A DNA stretch of 64,000 nucleotides, from positions 2,232,001-2,296,000 of the forward strand of contig NC_010407.1 of assembly GCF_000069225.1 (NCBI RefSeq). Reading direction: 5' to 3'. Origin of the DNA: Clavibacter sepedonicus (GTDB taxonomy: Bacteria > Actinomycetota > Actinomycetes > Actinomycetales > Microbacteriaceae). The notes beneath the pieces were generated by a model, which did no database searches, had not been told where the DNA came from, and saw nothing but the letters and a program-made list of their open reading frames with translations. The translations under genes were made by a program, and so were the position numbers. Shown piece after piece: positions 51,201-61,390 of the stretch; position 1 is the first letter of the stretch, and each line of letters opens with the position of its first letter.

Positions 51201-52268
51201 TGTACTGGGTCATGACGTTGGTGACACTCGGGCCGCGGGCGTGAGCCCGTGGCTTGAGTGGATTCGTTCAGTGTTGTAGTGCTCGATGAAGGGGTCAAGC
51301 GCGTCGGCCCGGTGTTGGTTGCCGGTGAAGGGTTGCCGGTAGGCCCACTCGGTCGCGAGGGTCCGGTTGAAGCGCTCGACCTTGCCGTTCTGCCAGGGGC
51401 AGTGCGGGCGGATGAACTTCTGCCGCGCGCCCAGGTCCTGGACGGCGTTCTTGAACGCGGTCGAGTGCCGGTAGGCGAACGCGTTGTCCGTGATGACCCG
51501 CTCGATCCGGGTGATCCCGCGCCCGGCGAAGTACGCCGCTGCGCGGGTCAGGAACCCGGCCGCGGTCGCGCCTTTCTCATCGGGATGGATCTCCGCGTAG
51601 GCGAGACGGGTGTGGTCATCGACCGCGGCATGGACGTAATCGAACCCGATCCCGCGGCCGCGGACCTGCTCGCTGCGCCCGTGGACCCGCCAGCCGCCTC
51701 CGTCCGGGATCCTCCCGAGCTTCTTCACGTCCACGTGGATCAGATCACCCGGATGCTCGTGCTCATACCGGTGCGCCGTTGACCGGGATGCCCGGATCAC
51801 GGCCCCGGTGACGGGGTCCAACCATGCCAACGGCGGCGCCCCGTGCCGGCGCAGGATGCGGGAGATCGTACGGGATGGAACACCTGTCACCGGCGCCAGC
51901 CGCGCAGGACCCGCCCGCAACTGGGCCCGCGCTTCCAGCACGGCCCGTTCCCGCTCCGGGCTCGTTCGCCTCGGTACTGACCGGGGCCGCGATGACCGAT
52001 CCGTCAGCCCTCGCAGCCCCTCGGCACGGAACCGGTTCACCCATCGATGCGCGCACTGCCGCGACACCCCCAGCTCCCGCGCGACGTGCGCGACCGGCCG
52101 ACGATCCTCCACCACCCGCCGCACGAGGAGAACCCTCCCGTGAACCGTCAGACGAGCATTACCGTGGGACATCGAGGCCTCCTGGCGATGGTTGAACTGA
52201 ACAGCTCCATCAAGCCAGGAGGCCTCTTCACACGCCCCGAAGTGTCACCAACGTCATGGCCGAGTACA
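51201..52268 (-). mobile_element. IS481-family insertion sequence, copy 2
   Basis: 1068 bp, same orientation and ends as copy 1, with variable flanking bases C (left) and G (right) between the CTAG and TGTACT. Lies between the convergent soxR and DEAD-box genes, so the insertion breaks neither. Confidence 0.93.
51210..52172 (-). CDS. IS481-family transposase, copy 2
   Basis: 320 residues, intact DDE core as in copy 1. Unique Gly instead of Ser in QPFTxNQ; shares Arg (YFAGRGIT) and Ala (HSTAFKN) with copy 3. Confidence 0.95.
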   Translation of the reverse strand: MSHGNARLTVHGRVLLVRRVVEDRRPVAHVARELGVSRQCAHRWVNRFRAEGLRGLTDRSSRPRSVPRRTSPERERAVLEARAQLRAGPARLAPVTGVPSRTISRILRRHGAPPLAWLDPVTGAVIRASRSTAHRYEHEHPGDLIHVDVKKLGRIPDGGGWRVHGRSEQVRGRGIGFDYVHAAVDDHTRLAYAEIHPDEKGATAAGFLTRAAAYFAGRGITRIERVITDNAFAYRHSTAFKNAVQDLGARQKFIRPHCPWQNGKVERFNRTLATEWAYRQPFTGNQHRADALDPFIEHYNTERIHSSHGLTPAARVSPTS

Positions 52269-52269
52269 G

Positions 52270-52273
52270 CTAG
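52270..52273. repeat. Right CTAG target duplication, IS copy 2
   Basis: CTAG whose complement supplies the TAG stop of the DEAD-box gene. Confidence 0.8.
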
Positions 52274-54555
52274 ACGCGCGCGAGGTCCGCGATGACGCGG
52301 TCCCCGGCGGCGGCCATGACGGTCGTCGCCTTGATCTCGGCGCGACCCAGGAGGTCGTCCATGCGGCGACGGCGGGCCTTCGTGATCAGCGTCACGACGG
52401 TGCCCTGCTTGCCCGCGCGGCCCGTGCGGCCGGCGCGGTGGAGGTAGCTCTTGTACTCGTCGGGCGCGTCGGCCTGGATGACCAGCCCGATGTCGTCGAC
52501 ATGGATGCCGCGGGCGGCCACGTCGGTGGCGACGAGCACGCGGACCTTGCCGCTCGTGAGGAGCTGCAGGTTGCGCGTGCGACGCGCCTGGTTGAGGTCG
52601 CCGTGCAGCGACGTGGCCGGGATGCCGGCGTCCTCGAGCTGGTCGGCGAGCTGCTCGGCGAACGCGCGGGTGCGGGCGAAGATCAGCGTCTTGCCCTCGC
52701 CGGAGCTCAGCTGCTCGATGATCGCGGCCTTGTCGCGCTGCTCGATGAGGAGCACGCGGTGGTCGATGGTCGACGATGCCTGGTCCTCGCCCGCGACCTC
52801 GTGGACGCTGGGCGACGGCAGGAACTCGTTGACGAGCGTCGCGACGCCCTTGTCGAGCGTGGCGGAGAAGAGCAGGCGCTGGCCGTCCTTCTTCACCTGG
52901 CGGAGGATCCGCTGCACGGGCTCGAGGAACCCGAGGTCGCACATGTGGTCGGCCTCGTCGAGCACGGTGACGACGATCTCCGAGAGGTCGAGGCGGCCCT
53001 GGTCGATGAGGTCCTCGAGGCGGCCGGGGGTCGCGATGAGGATGTCGACGCCGCGCTGGAGAGCCCCGACCTGCTTGAACTGCGGCACGCCGCCGAAGAT
53101 CGTGGTGGTGAACAGGCCGACGGAGCGGGCGATGGGCTGCACCGTGCGGTCGATCTGCATGGCGAGCTCGCGCGTCGGGGCGAGGATCAGCGCGCGGGGC
53201 TTGCGGCCCATCTTGCGGTTCTTCGCGCCGTCGTTCTCGAGCAGGCGCTCCACGAGGGGCGCGCCGAACGCGATGGTCTTGCCGGATCCGGTGCGGCCGC
53301 GGCCGAGCACGTCGCGACCCGCGAGCACGTCCGGGATGGTGGCGGCCTGGATCGGGAACGGGCTGGATGCGCCCAGCTCCTCGAGCACGCGCACGATGTT
53401 CTGGCCGAGGCCGAGGGCCGCGAAGGTCACGCCGTCGACGTCCTTGGCCGTGGTGGCCTGGGCCTCGAGGCGCTCGAGCACGACGTCCTCGGCGGGAGCG
53501 TGGCGCGGGGCGCCCTCCTTGCTCGGGTAGAAGTCGCTGTCGCGCTTGGGGCGGGCGTCGTCGTAGGACGGGCGCTCGCTGCGCTGGGGGCGGTCGCCGT
53601 AGGAGGGGCGCTCGGAGCGCTGCGGGCGGTCGCCGTACGAGGGACGCTCCGTGCGTGCCGGGCGGTCGTTGTAGGACGGACGCTCCGTGCGAGCCGGGCG
53701 GTCGTTGTAGGACGGACGCTCCGTGCGAGCCGGGCGGTCGTTGTAGGACGGACGCTCCGTTCGCTCGGCACGGTCACCGTACGACGGACGCTCCGTGCGG
53801 GCCGGGCGGGAGTCGTTGTACGACGGGCGCTCGGCGCGAGCCGGACGGTCGCTGTACGCGGGACGCTCGGTGCGGGTGTTCCGGTCGTTGTACGACGGGC
53901 GCTCGGCGCGGTCGTTGTACGCGGGGCGCTCGGAGCGCTGGGCGCGGTCGCCGTACGAGGGACGCTCGGCGCGGTCGTTGTGGGAGGGACGCTCCGAACG
54001 AGCCGGACGGTCGTCGCACGACGGACGCTCCGACCGCTGCGGCCGGTCGTTCCCGTAGGACGGACGGTCGTTGCGCGGGGCGCGGTCGTTGTACGACGGA
54101 CGCTCGGAGCGCTCGTCGCGCGCCGGACGCGCGTTCCCGTAGGACGGACGCTCGGAACGCTGGCCGCGCTCGGCACCGTAGGAGGGACGCTCGCTGCGCT
54201 GGCCGCGGTCGTTGCCGCCGCCGTAGGAGGGGCGCTCGCCGCGCTGCGGGCGGGCGTCGCCGCGCTCGGGGCGCTGGCCGGCGCGGTTGGGACGGTCGCC
54301 GTACGCGGGACGCTCGCCGCGGCCGGCGGGGCGCTCGGCGCGGGGCTCCCAGTTGGGGCGGTCGCCGCCGCGTGCGGGGCGGGCTGCGCCGCCGCGCTGG
54401 GGGCGGTCGTCCTGGCCGGAGCGCTGGGCGCGCTCGTCGGCGTTCCAGCGCTGCTTCTTGGGCGCGGGATCGGAGTTGTAGCCGCGGTGGTTCGGGCTGC
54501 GGGATCCCGCGGGGGCGCGCTTGGCGCCGCGCGGGGAGTCGTTGTTGTAGGGCAT
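52270..54555 (-). CDS. DEAD-box RNA helicase with repetitive Arg-rich N-terminus
   Basis: 761 residues. Residues about 350-761 form a complete helicase core: GASSPFPIQAATIP (Q motif), GRTGSGKT (I), APTRELA (Ia), TPGRLED, DEADHMCD (II), FSATLDK (III), and HRAGRTGRAG (VI). Residues 1-340 are about twenty repeats of a 12-residue unit centred on ERPSYNDRPA, predicted disordered and RNA-binding like RGG/RS tails. Usually extensions of this sort are C-terminal and shorter. Role: RNA remodelling, cold adaptation, ribosome assembly. Stop codon abuts IS copy 2. Confidence 0.95.
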   Translation of the reverse strand: MPYNNDSPRGAKRAPAGSRSPNHRGYNSDPAPKKQRWNADERAQRSGQDDRPQRGGAARPARGGDRPNWEPRAERPAGRGERPAYGDRPNRAGQRPERGDARPQRGERPSYGGGNDRGQRSERPSYGAERGQRSERPSYGNARPARDERSERPSYNDRAPRNDRPSYGNDRPQRSERPSCDDRPARSERPSHNDRAERPSYGDRAQRSERPAYNDRAERPSYNDRNTRTERPAYSDRPARAERPSYNDSRPARTERPSYGDRAERTERPSYNDRPARTERPSYNDRPARTERPSYNDRPARTERPSYGDRPQRSERPSYGDRPQRSERPSYDDARPKRDSDFYPSKEGAPRHAPAEDVVLERLEAQATTAKDVDGVTFAALGLGQNIVRVLEELGASSPFPIQAATIPDVLAGRDVLGRGRTGSGKTIAFGAPLVERLLENDGAKNRKMGRKPRALILAPTRELAMQIDRTVQPIARSVGLFTTTIFGGVPQFKQVGALQRGVDILIATPGRLEDLIDQGRLDLSEIVVTVLDEADHMCDLGFLEPVQRILRQVKKDGQRLLFSATLDKGVATLVNEFLPSPSVHEVAGEDQASSTIDHRVLLIEQRDKAAIIEQLSSGEGKTLIFARTRAFAEQLADQLEDAGIPATSLHGDLNQARRTRNLQLLTSGKVRVLVATDVAARGIHVDDIGLVIQADAPDEYKSYLHRAGRTGRAGKQGTVVTLITKARRRRMDDLLGRAEIKATTVMAAAGDRVIADLARV
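53650..53757 (-). repeat. 36-bp tandem repeats within the DEAD-box gene
   Basis: Three consecutive 36-bp units (53650, 53686, 53722), the second and third identical and the first one base different, each coding for 12 residues. Degenerate copies extend over about 53560-54300. Confidence 0.85.
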
Positions 54556-54854
54556 GAGGGATTCCTCGTTCTGCTCGGATGCATGACAGTGCGCATGTGC
54601 GAAGCAGCGCGCTACAGGATCAGGGTGCGCAGAGCTGCTCTCAACCCGGGCAGTCGTCGCCCGGGGGCCGTGTCATCGCGTGACGTACCCCTCTGCGGAA
54701 TGAGAGGGGGAAACCGGCCCACCTGACTGACAAATCCGATCCGCCCGGATGGATGGTCCGGTAGCGGTGTCAAGAGCCGACGGGAGAACACTACCGGACG
54801 CGGACCGCGGGCACCAGGGCAGCGCTCCGCCCGGGCGGGGTCGTGAGGCCAGGA
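54556..54854. other. Intergenic region upstream of the DEAD-box gene
   Basis: About 300 bp between the RND remnant and the helicase start. It contains a 7-bp-stem hairpin CCCCTCT-N8-AGAGGGG at about 54686-54707. It may hold the helicase promoter and a long leader, or a terminator for the RND gene. No gene is apparent. Confidence 0.4.
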
Positions 54855-57800
54855 TCAGCTTGCGGCGTCGGCCTCGGTCGTCGCCGCGGATCCGCCCGCC
54901 GGCAGCCCGCGCTCGGCCCGCTTCCGGTCGCGGCGCGCCTGGATCCTGAGGCCCGCGCGCTCCACGAGCGAGTACAGCGACGGCAGCACGAGCAGCGTCA
55001 GCACGGTCGACGACAGCAGGCCGCCGATCACGACGATCGCGAGCGGCTGCGAGATGAACCCGCCGTGCCCGGTGAGCCCGATCGCGAGCGGCAGCAGCGC
55101 GAAGATCGTCGCGAGCGCCGTCATGAGGATGGGCCGGAGCCGTCGCCCCGCCCCCTGGAGGATGGCCTGGCGGAGGCTCATGCCGCGCGTCCGGTACTGG
55201 TTCACGAGGTCGATGAGGACGATCGCGTTGGTCACCACGATGCCCACGAGCATCAGGAGGCCTGATGATCGACGCGACGCCCAGGGGGATCCCCGTCACC
55301 ACCTGCAGCAGCACCGCGCCGGTCGCCGCGAACGGCACCGAGACGAGCAGCACGAGCGGCTGGATGAGGCTCCGGAACGTCGCCACCATGATGATGTAGA
55401 CGATCAGGATCGCCGCCAGCACCGCGAGCCCGAGCTGCCCGAACGCGTCGGACTGCTGCGACGCGACGCCGCCGAGCGAGGCCTGCGCGCCGGCGGGCAG
55501 CTGCACGCCGGCGACGGCCTGCGAGACCTCGGACGACGCGAAGCCCACGTCGTCGCTGCCGGGCGTGGCACTCACGGTCGCGCTGCGGAAGCCGCCCGTG
55601 GTCGTCACGGTCGCGGGGCCGTCGGCCACCTCGACGGTCGCGAGGTCGCTGAGCGGCACGAGGCCGCGGGCGGTCGGGATCCGGAAGTCGCGCAGCCCCT
55701 GCAGGCTCTGCGCGGCGTCCGGGTCCTGGATGTAGATGGACAGCGTCTTCTCGTCGATGACGACCTGCCCGACCGCGGCCGGCAGCCGGCTCGCGGTGAC
55801 GATGCCGCCCACGGCCTGCTCGCTGAGCCCGGCGGCCGCGGCCTTCGCCCGGTCGACGGTCACCGCGATGTACGGCTGCGTCTCGGACAGGTTGCTCGTG
55901 GCCTGCTCGATGGACGGGATGTCCTTCACGGCCGCGAGCACCGCATCTGCCGACGCCTTGAGGTCGTCGGAGTCGTTGGCGGTGATCTCCACGGTGATGT
56001 CGCTCGAGGAGAACCCGCCCGAGGCCGCCGCGAGCGACACGTCGCCCACGTCGGTGAGGCCGTCGACCGCGGTGCGCACCCGTTCGCGGATGGCGTCCTG
56101 GTCCGCGTCCGCGTCGGTCGTCAGCGCGAACGTGATCCCGCCGCCGCCGAAGGCCGAGGTGAGCGATGTGCTGTCCGAGCCGATGGAGGTCTGGACGGTG
56201 TCGACGCCCTCGACGCCGATGAGCGCCTGCTCGACCTTCGTCGCCGCGGCGTCCTGCGCCTCGAGGCTCGTGTCGCTCGGGAGCTCCTGCGAGACGGTGA
56301 GCGTGTTCTGCCCGCTGTCGCCGAGGAAGTTCGTCTTCATGCTCGGGATGAGCGCGACCGTGCCGCCGAGCACGAGGATCGCGAGGATCAGCGTGACCGC
56401 GGAGTGCTTGAGCGTCCACGCGAGGATCGGCAGGTAGCCGCGCTGGAGGCGGGTCGGCTTGCCGATCCCCTCGGCCTGGCCGTCGGCCTAGCCGTTCGCG
56501 GCGTGGGATCCGCGGGCCCGCCGACCGGCGCGCCCCCGGTCGTCGACCCCACCGCGGACGGCGGCGTGCGCCCCCGTGCGCGCGGTCTCGGCGGTCGCGG
56601 CGGCGGCGGCCTTCCTGCGCGCCCGCCGCGACTCCCCCTCCGGCCGCAGGAACCAGTACGCGAGCACCGGCACGATCGTCAGCGAGACGAACAGCGACGC
56701 GGCGAGCGCGATGGTCACGGTCAGCGCGAACGGCCGGAACAGCTCGCCCGTGATGTCGCCCACGAGCGCGATCGGCAGGAACACCGCGACCGTCGTGGCG
56801 GTGGACGCCGTCACCGCGCCCGCGACCTCCCGCACGGCCGCGCGGATCGCGTCGAGCCGGTCGGGCGTGAAGGAGAGGTGCCGCTTGATGTTCTCGATCA
56901 CCACGATGGAGTCATCCACCACGCGCCCGACCGCGATCGTGAGCGCGCCGAGCGTGATGATGTTGAGCGTGTAGCCGGAGGCCAGCATCCCGATGAAGGT
57001 GATGAGCACGGACGCCGGGATGGAGATCGCGGTCACGATCGTCGACCGGATCGACATCAGGAACACGAGGATCACGAGGACGGCGAACACGAGGCCGAGC
57101 AGTCCCTCTGTGGTGAGGCTCGAGATCGACTGCTCGATGAACGGCGCCTGGTCGAAGACGACCGTCAACTTCGTGTCGTTCCCCAGGTCCTCCGACAGCT
57201 GCGGCAGCAGCTGGGTGACGAGGTGCGACACGTCGACCGTGTTGCCCGCGGGCGTCTTGGTGACCGCGATGGTGAGCGACGGCTGGCCGTCGACGCGCGA
57301 GATGCCGGTGGTCGGATCCTGGCCGAGCTCCACGGTGGCGACGTCGCCGATCGTGAGCTGGCGCCCGCCCGCCGCGCCCAGGAGCGGCAGCGACGCGAGG
57401 TCCTGGGTGGATCCGAGGCGCGTGCCCGACTGCACCGAGAGCGTCGTGCCGTCCTCCGTCACGGATCCCGCGGGCAGGAGCGAGCCGTTCGCGTCGAGCG
57501 CGTCGCGGATCGCCTGGTTCGTGAGGCCGGCCGCCTGCACCTTCGCGGGGTCGGGCGTGACGACCACGCGCTGCCCGACCGTGCCGAGGAGGCTCGCGTC
57601 GCGCACGCCGGCGAGCTTGCGGATGTCGGCGAGCGTCGAGCGCTCGAGCGCGGCCGTCAGGTCCTGCGGGCTGAGGTCGCTCGTGACGGCGATCTGGATC
57701 ACCGGCAGGTCGTCGATGCTGCCCGCGATCACCACCGGGTCGATGCCGTCCGGCAGCGTCGTGCGGATCCGGTTGATGGCCTGGTCGATCTTCTGCTCGG

Positions 57801-58113
57801 CCGTCGCCAGGTCGGTGCCGTACGTGAAGGACGCCGAGATGACGGACGAGTCGGTGCGCGAGGTCGCGGTGGAGGACTCGAGCCCCGGCACCGCCTGGAT
57901 CGCGCGCTCGATGGGCGTCGACACGTCGGAGTCGACGACCGCGGGCGATGCGCCCGGGTAGGCCGTGACGACCGCGAGCTGCGGGAACGACACCGACGGG
58001 ATGAGCTCCTGCTTGAGCGTCGTCAGCGCGATGCCGCCGAACACCCCGATGACGACCGTGATGAGCGCGATCAGCGCCCGGTTGCGGAGGCTGAAGACGG
58101 AGAGGAGATGCAG
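54855..58113 (-). pseudogene. RND-family efflux transporter, inactivated
   Basis: Three blocks of one RND pump. Block 1 (58113-56491) runs from FSLRNRALIALITVVIGVFG to the first membrane bundle (ITLGALTIAVGRVVDDSIVVIENI). A TAG at 56488-56490 then interrupts the frame; the same frame continues GKPTRLQRGYLPILAWTLKH to GVASII (55264). One extra base near 55263 shifts the frame, and the final bundle (MLVGIVVTNAIVLIDLVNQY) reads on to 54855. Removing that base and reading through TAG gives 1085 residues, normal for RND pumps. The presumed start is CTG 58113 with AAGGAG 6 nt upstream, possibly a third lesion. Confidence 0.88.
56488..56490 (-). other. Premature TAG in the RND gene
   Basis: In-frame stop within ...NG-stop-ADGQAEG; the local GQA pattern suggests a CAG to TAG change. 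It again lies in a CTAG. Confidence 0.8.
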
Positions 58114-58288
58114 GGGGTGCTCCTTGTGCGATGCGGGCCGCGGGTGCGGCGGTCGCTCGGACCGCTGATCGCCCGCACCGGGACCCGCCCCGTGGGGGAA
58201 GTATCGCACCCGCCGTCGGGAAATCCCCGCTCGCGACCGGTTTTCAGTGGTCCGTCACCGCATCCAGCCGACTCCCCTGTCCGCGGAG

Positions 58289-58294
58289 CATGCT
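58289..58294 (+). promoter_or_regulatory. Possible leaderless -10 element
   Basis: CATGCT, 6 nt (GGAGGG, also usable as a ribosome-binding site), ATG at 58301. Confidence 0.3.
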
Positions 58295-58300
58295 GGAGGG

Positions 58301-58699
58301 ATGGCGCACCGGGCATCGAGCACGAGGGACAGCGTCCCCGCGCCCAAGACCTGCGCCTCGTGCGGCCGCACCATCGAGTGGCGGAAGAAGTGGGAGCGCG
58401 ACTGGGACGAGGTGCGCTACTGCAGCGACGCGTGCCGTCGCCGCGGCGTCACCGACGTCGACGAGCGGCTCGAACGCCGGATCCTCGACCTCCTCGCGCA
58501 CCGTGCCGGCGGCGCCACCATCTGCCCGTCGGAGGCCGCCCGCGCGGAGTCGCCCGACGAGTGGCGCGACCTCATGGAGCCGGCCCGGCGCGCGGCCCGG
58601 CGGCTGGTCGAGGCCGGCGAGGTGGAGATCACCCAGAAGGGGTCGGTCGTCGATCCCTCCACCGCCAAGGGGCCCATCCGGATCCGCCGTCGTCGCTGA
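58301..58699 (+). CDS. DUF2256-DUF3253 fusion protein
   Basis: 132 residues. Residues 15-45 are a DUF2256 zinc ribbon ([26 protein letters not shown]). Residues 60-132 are DUF3253 ([40 protein letters not shown]). Both families are small and uncharacterised and often linked in other bacteria. A nucleic-acid-binding role is inferred from the zinc ribbon and winged-helix-like tail. Confidence 0.9.
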   Translation: MAHRASSTRDSVPAPKTCASCGRTIEWRKKWERDWDEVRYCSDACRRRGVTDVDERLERRILDLLAHRAGGATICPSEAARAESPDEWRDLMEPARRAARRLVEAGEVEITQKGSVVDPSTAKGPIRIRRRR

Positions 58700-58716
58700 C
58701 GAGGCACACTAGGGGG

Positions 58717-59115
58717 ATGCATCGACCGACCCTCACCGTCCTGACCGCCGTCGCGAGCGCGGCGCTCCTGTCCGGATGCGGGGCCAGCGCGCAGTTCACG
58801 TCGCCCACCACGGAGATCTACGCGACCACGGCGGACGCCCAGACCGCGCTCGCCACGGCGATGCCGACGTGGATCCCCGCGGACGGCACCCTCATCCGCA
58901 CCAAGTCCGAGGCGAAGGCCGGCAGCATCGTCGCCGTGCAGACGGGCCAGGCCGCGCCCGCCCCCGGCGGCTGCACCGACCTCCAGATGCCCACCATCGA
59001 GGACACCTGGTGGCCACCGGAGATCGACCCGGCCACCGTCACCTGCGCCGACGGCTGGAACGTGTTCGGCGCGAACGGCCGTCTCTACGGCTGGAGCACC
59101 ACGGTCCTCCCCTAA
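58717..59115 (+). CDS. Small lipoprotein
   Basis: 132 residues with a lipobox LLSGC after a short signal peptide; the mature part has two further Cys (GGCTDLQ, VTCADGW) likely in a disulfide. Not recognised. The TAA stop overlaps the convergent FUSC stop by 4 nt (CTAA at 59112-59115). Confidence 0.7.
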   Translation: MHRPTLTVLTAVASAALLSGCGASAQFTSPTTEIYATTADAQTALATAMPTWIPADGTLIRTKSEAKAGSIVAVQTGQAAPAPGGCTDLQMPTIEDTWWPPEIDPATVTCADGWNVFGANGRLYGWSTTVLP

Positions 59116-60191
59116 GCCGTGGCGGTGCCCCCGGATGCGGCTCCCGCCCGCCGCCGACGCCGGGCCGCGAGCGCCCGCAGCACGAGGATCACGACCACGC
59201 CGACCGCCGCGCCCACCCCCGTGTCGACCACGCGGTCGGCGACGAGCGGCAGCACCGGCAGAGGCCGGCCGAGGCCGCCCATCACGAGCGCGAGCGGCGT
59301 GATGAAGACGAGCGCCAGCCCGTAGTGCCTGCCGACCGCGATCTCCGCGGCGAACTGGCAGGCGACGGCGACGGCGATCACGGCCGGCGCGGGCAGGTGC
59401 AGCGCGAGGATTCCCGCGGCCACCACCGATCCGGCGAGCGTCCCGAGCACGCGGTGCGCCACGCGCGTGAACGACAGCGGCCCGCGCACCACCGGCAGCA
59501 CGGCGACGAGCGTCACGACGGCCCAGTAGTGGTGCCCGAGCCCGAGCGCCACCGCGATCGCGCCCGCCACCAGAGCGCCGACGACGTTCGCGACCACGGC
59601 CGTCCACGCGGCGGGGTCCCGGTGCACGGCGGCGTCGCGCACGGGGATCCGCGGCAGCGCACGGAAGCGGTGCGCCTGCGTGTCGGGCGCCCAGCGGCGG
59701 AGCAGCCAGCCGGACATGCAGACGCCGGCGGAGAAGAGGATCGCGGCCACCGCGGTCAGCAGCGCGTCGCGCGCCTGCGAGGGATCCACCGGCACGGCCG
59801 CGCACACGACGAGGCCGAACACGGGGAACAGCGGATGCGGGGGCACGAGGCTCATCGCCGTCGACACGAGGGACGCCCCGCCCAGCACGATCACGAGGCC
59901 GACGGCCTCGAGCGCGAGCGGCGCGTCGGCGAGCGACAGCAGGACGCCCGTGGAGATCGCGACGAGCATCATCGCCGCTCCGGCGCCCACGCTCGCGAGC
60001 CGCAGCCGATAGCGCTCGTTCCGCCCGTAGAGCCCGGTGAACACCCCGAACGACGCGTAGAGCGCGAGGTCCAGGCGGTCGATCGCGAGCAGCACGACGA
60101 GCGGCACCAGGAGCCCGACGCTCGCGCGCATCGCGGCCTCGAGGCCGAGCGTCCGGGTCGACGGCGGTCGCGGGATGGGCGATGACGTCAC
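59112..60191 (-). CDS. FUSC-family membrane protein
   Basis: 359 residues, about ten membrane segments in two bundles. ALYASFGVFTGLYGRNERYR and the second-half HHYWAVVTLVAVLPVV, FTRVAHRVLGTLAGSV are the FUSC/aromatic-acid-exporter signature. Possible efflux of small aromatic compounds. Start GTG 60191. Confidence 0.88.
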   Translation of the reverse strand: MTSSPIPRPPSTRTLGLEAAMRASVGLLVPLVVLLAIDRLDLALYASFGVFTGLYGRNERYRLRLASVGAGAAMMLVAISTGVLLSLADAPLALEAVGLVIVLGGASLVSTAMSLVPPHPLFPVFGLVVCAAVPVDPSQARDALLTAVAAILFSAGVCMSGWLLRRWAPDTQAHRFRALPRIPVRDAAVHRDPAAWTAVVANVVGALVAGAIAVALGLGHHYWAVVTLVAVLPVVRGPLSFTRVAHRVLGTLAGSVVAAGILALHLPAPAVIAVAVACQFAAEIAVGRHYGLALVFITPLALVMGGLGRPLPVLPLVADRVVDTGVGAAVGVVVILVLRALAARRRRRAGAASGGTATA

Positions 60192-60267
60192 ACGGGGTCC
60201 GATCTCCCCGGGAGCGGAAACGGGGCCTCCCCACGGTACGCCCGTGCGGCACCGCCCCCGGACGCGA

Positions 60268-60299
60268 CGACGCGCCCCCGGTCTCCCGAGGGCGCGTCG
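60268..60299 (-). terminator. Hairpin formerly downstream of the LysR gene
   Basis: CGACGCGCCC ... GGGCGCGTCG, perfect 10-bp arms with a 12-nt loop, 18 bp from the CTAG where IS copy 3 sits. It probably terminated the LysR transcript before the insertion moved it about 1 kb away. No T-run. Confidence 0.45.
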
Positions 60300-60317
60300 G
60301 TCGATCTCGCGTCGGCG

Positions 60318-60321
60318 CTAG
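60318..60321. repeat. Left CTAG target duplication, IS copy 3
   Basis: CTAG, repeated at 61392-61395. Confidence 0.8.
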
Positions 60322-60322
60322 G

Positions 60323-61390
60323 TGTACTGAGTCATGACGTTGGTGACACTCGGGCCGCGGGCGTGAGCCCGTGGCTTGAGTGGATTCGTTCAGTGTTGTA
60401 GTGCTCGATGAAGGGGTCAAGCGCGTCGGCCCGGTGTTGGTTGCTGGTGAAGGGTTGCCGGTAGGCCCACTCGGTCGCGAGGGTCCGGTTGAAGCGCTCG
60501 ACCTTGCCGTTCTGCCAGGGGCAGTGCGGGCGGATGAACTTCTGCCGCGCGCCCAGGTCCTGGACGGCGTTCTTGAACGCGGTCGAGTGCCGGTAGGCGA
60601 ACGCGTTGTCCGTGATGACCCGCTCGATCCGGGTGATCCCGCGCCCGGCGAAGTACGCCGCTGCGCGGGTCAGGAACCCGGCCGCGGTCGCGCCTTTCTC
60701 ATCGGGATGGATCTCCGCGTAGGCGAGACGGGTGTGGTCATCGACCGCGGCATGGACGTAATCGAACCCGATCCCGCGGCCGCGGACCTGCTCGCTGCGC
60801 CCGTGGACCCGCCAGCCGCCTCCGTCCGGGATCCTCCCGAGCTTCTTCACGTCCACGTGGATCAGATCACCCGGATGCTCGTGCTCATACCGGTGCGCCG
60901 TTGACCGGGATGCCCGGATCACGGCCCCGGTGACGGGGTCCAACCATGCCAACGGCGGCGCCCCGTGCCGGCGCAGGATGCGGGAGATCGTACGGGATGG
61001 AACACCTGTCACCGGCGCCAGCCGCGCAGGACCCGCCCGCAACTGGGCCCGCGCTTCCAGCACGGCCCGTTCCCGCTCCGGGCTCGTTCGCCTCGGTACT
61101 GACCGGGGCCGCGATGACCGATCCGTCAGCCCTCGCAGCCCCTCGGCACGGAACCGGTTCACCCATCGATGCGCGCACTGCCGCGACACCCCCAGCTCCC
61201 GCGCGACGTGCGCGACCGGCCGACGATCCTCCACCACCCGCCGCACGAGGAGAACCCTCCCGTGAACCGTCAGACGAGCATTACCGTGGGACATCGAGGC
61301 CTCCTGGCGATGGTTGAACTGAACAGCTCCATCAAGCCAGGAGGCCTCTTCACACGCCCCGAAGTGTCACCAACGTCACGGCCGAGTACA
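60323..61390 (-). mobile_element. IS481-family insertion sequence, copy 3
   Basis: 1068 bp, same orientation as the other two; flanking variable bases G (left) and C (right). Terminal repeat differs by single bases (TGTACTGAG on the left, TGTACTCGGCCG on the right). Confidence 0.93.
60332..61294 (-). CDS. IS481-family transposase, copy 3
   Basis: 320 residues, full DDE core (HVDVKK, VITDNAF, GKVERFNRT). Differs from copy 2 at a single visible residue (Ser in QPFTSNQ), and from copy 1 at two. Confidence 0.95.
   Translation of the reverse strand: MSHGNARLTVHGRVLLVRRVVEDRRPVAHVARELGVSRQCAHRWVNRFRAEGLRGLTDRSSRPRSVPRRTSPERERAVLEARAQLRAGPARLAPVTGVPSRTISRILRRHGAPPLAWLDPVTGAVIRASRSTAHRYEHEHPGDLIHVDVKKLGRIPDGGGWRVHGRSEQVRGRGIGFDYVHAAVDDHTRLAYAEIHPDEKGATAAGFLTRAAAYFAGRGITRIERVITDNAFAYRHSTAFKNAVQDLGARQKFIRPHCPWQNGKVERFNRTLATEWAYRQPFTSNQHRADALDPFIEHYNTERIHSSHGLTPAARVSPTS

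Noticed and set aside
53560..54300. Regular 36-bp repeats that could suggest a CRISPR array
   Set aside because: Repeats are directly adjacent without unique spacers, in frame with a helicase, and code for a 12-residue unit; no cas genes nearby.
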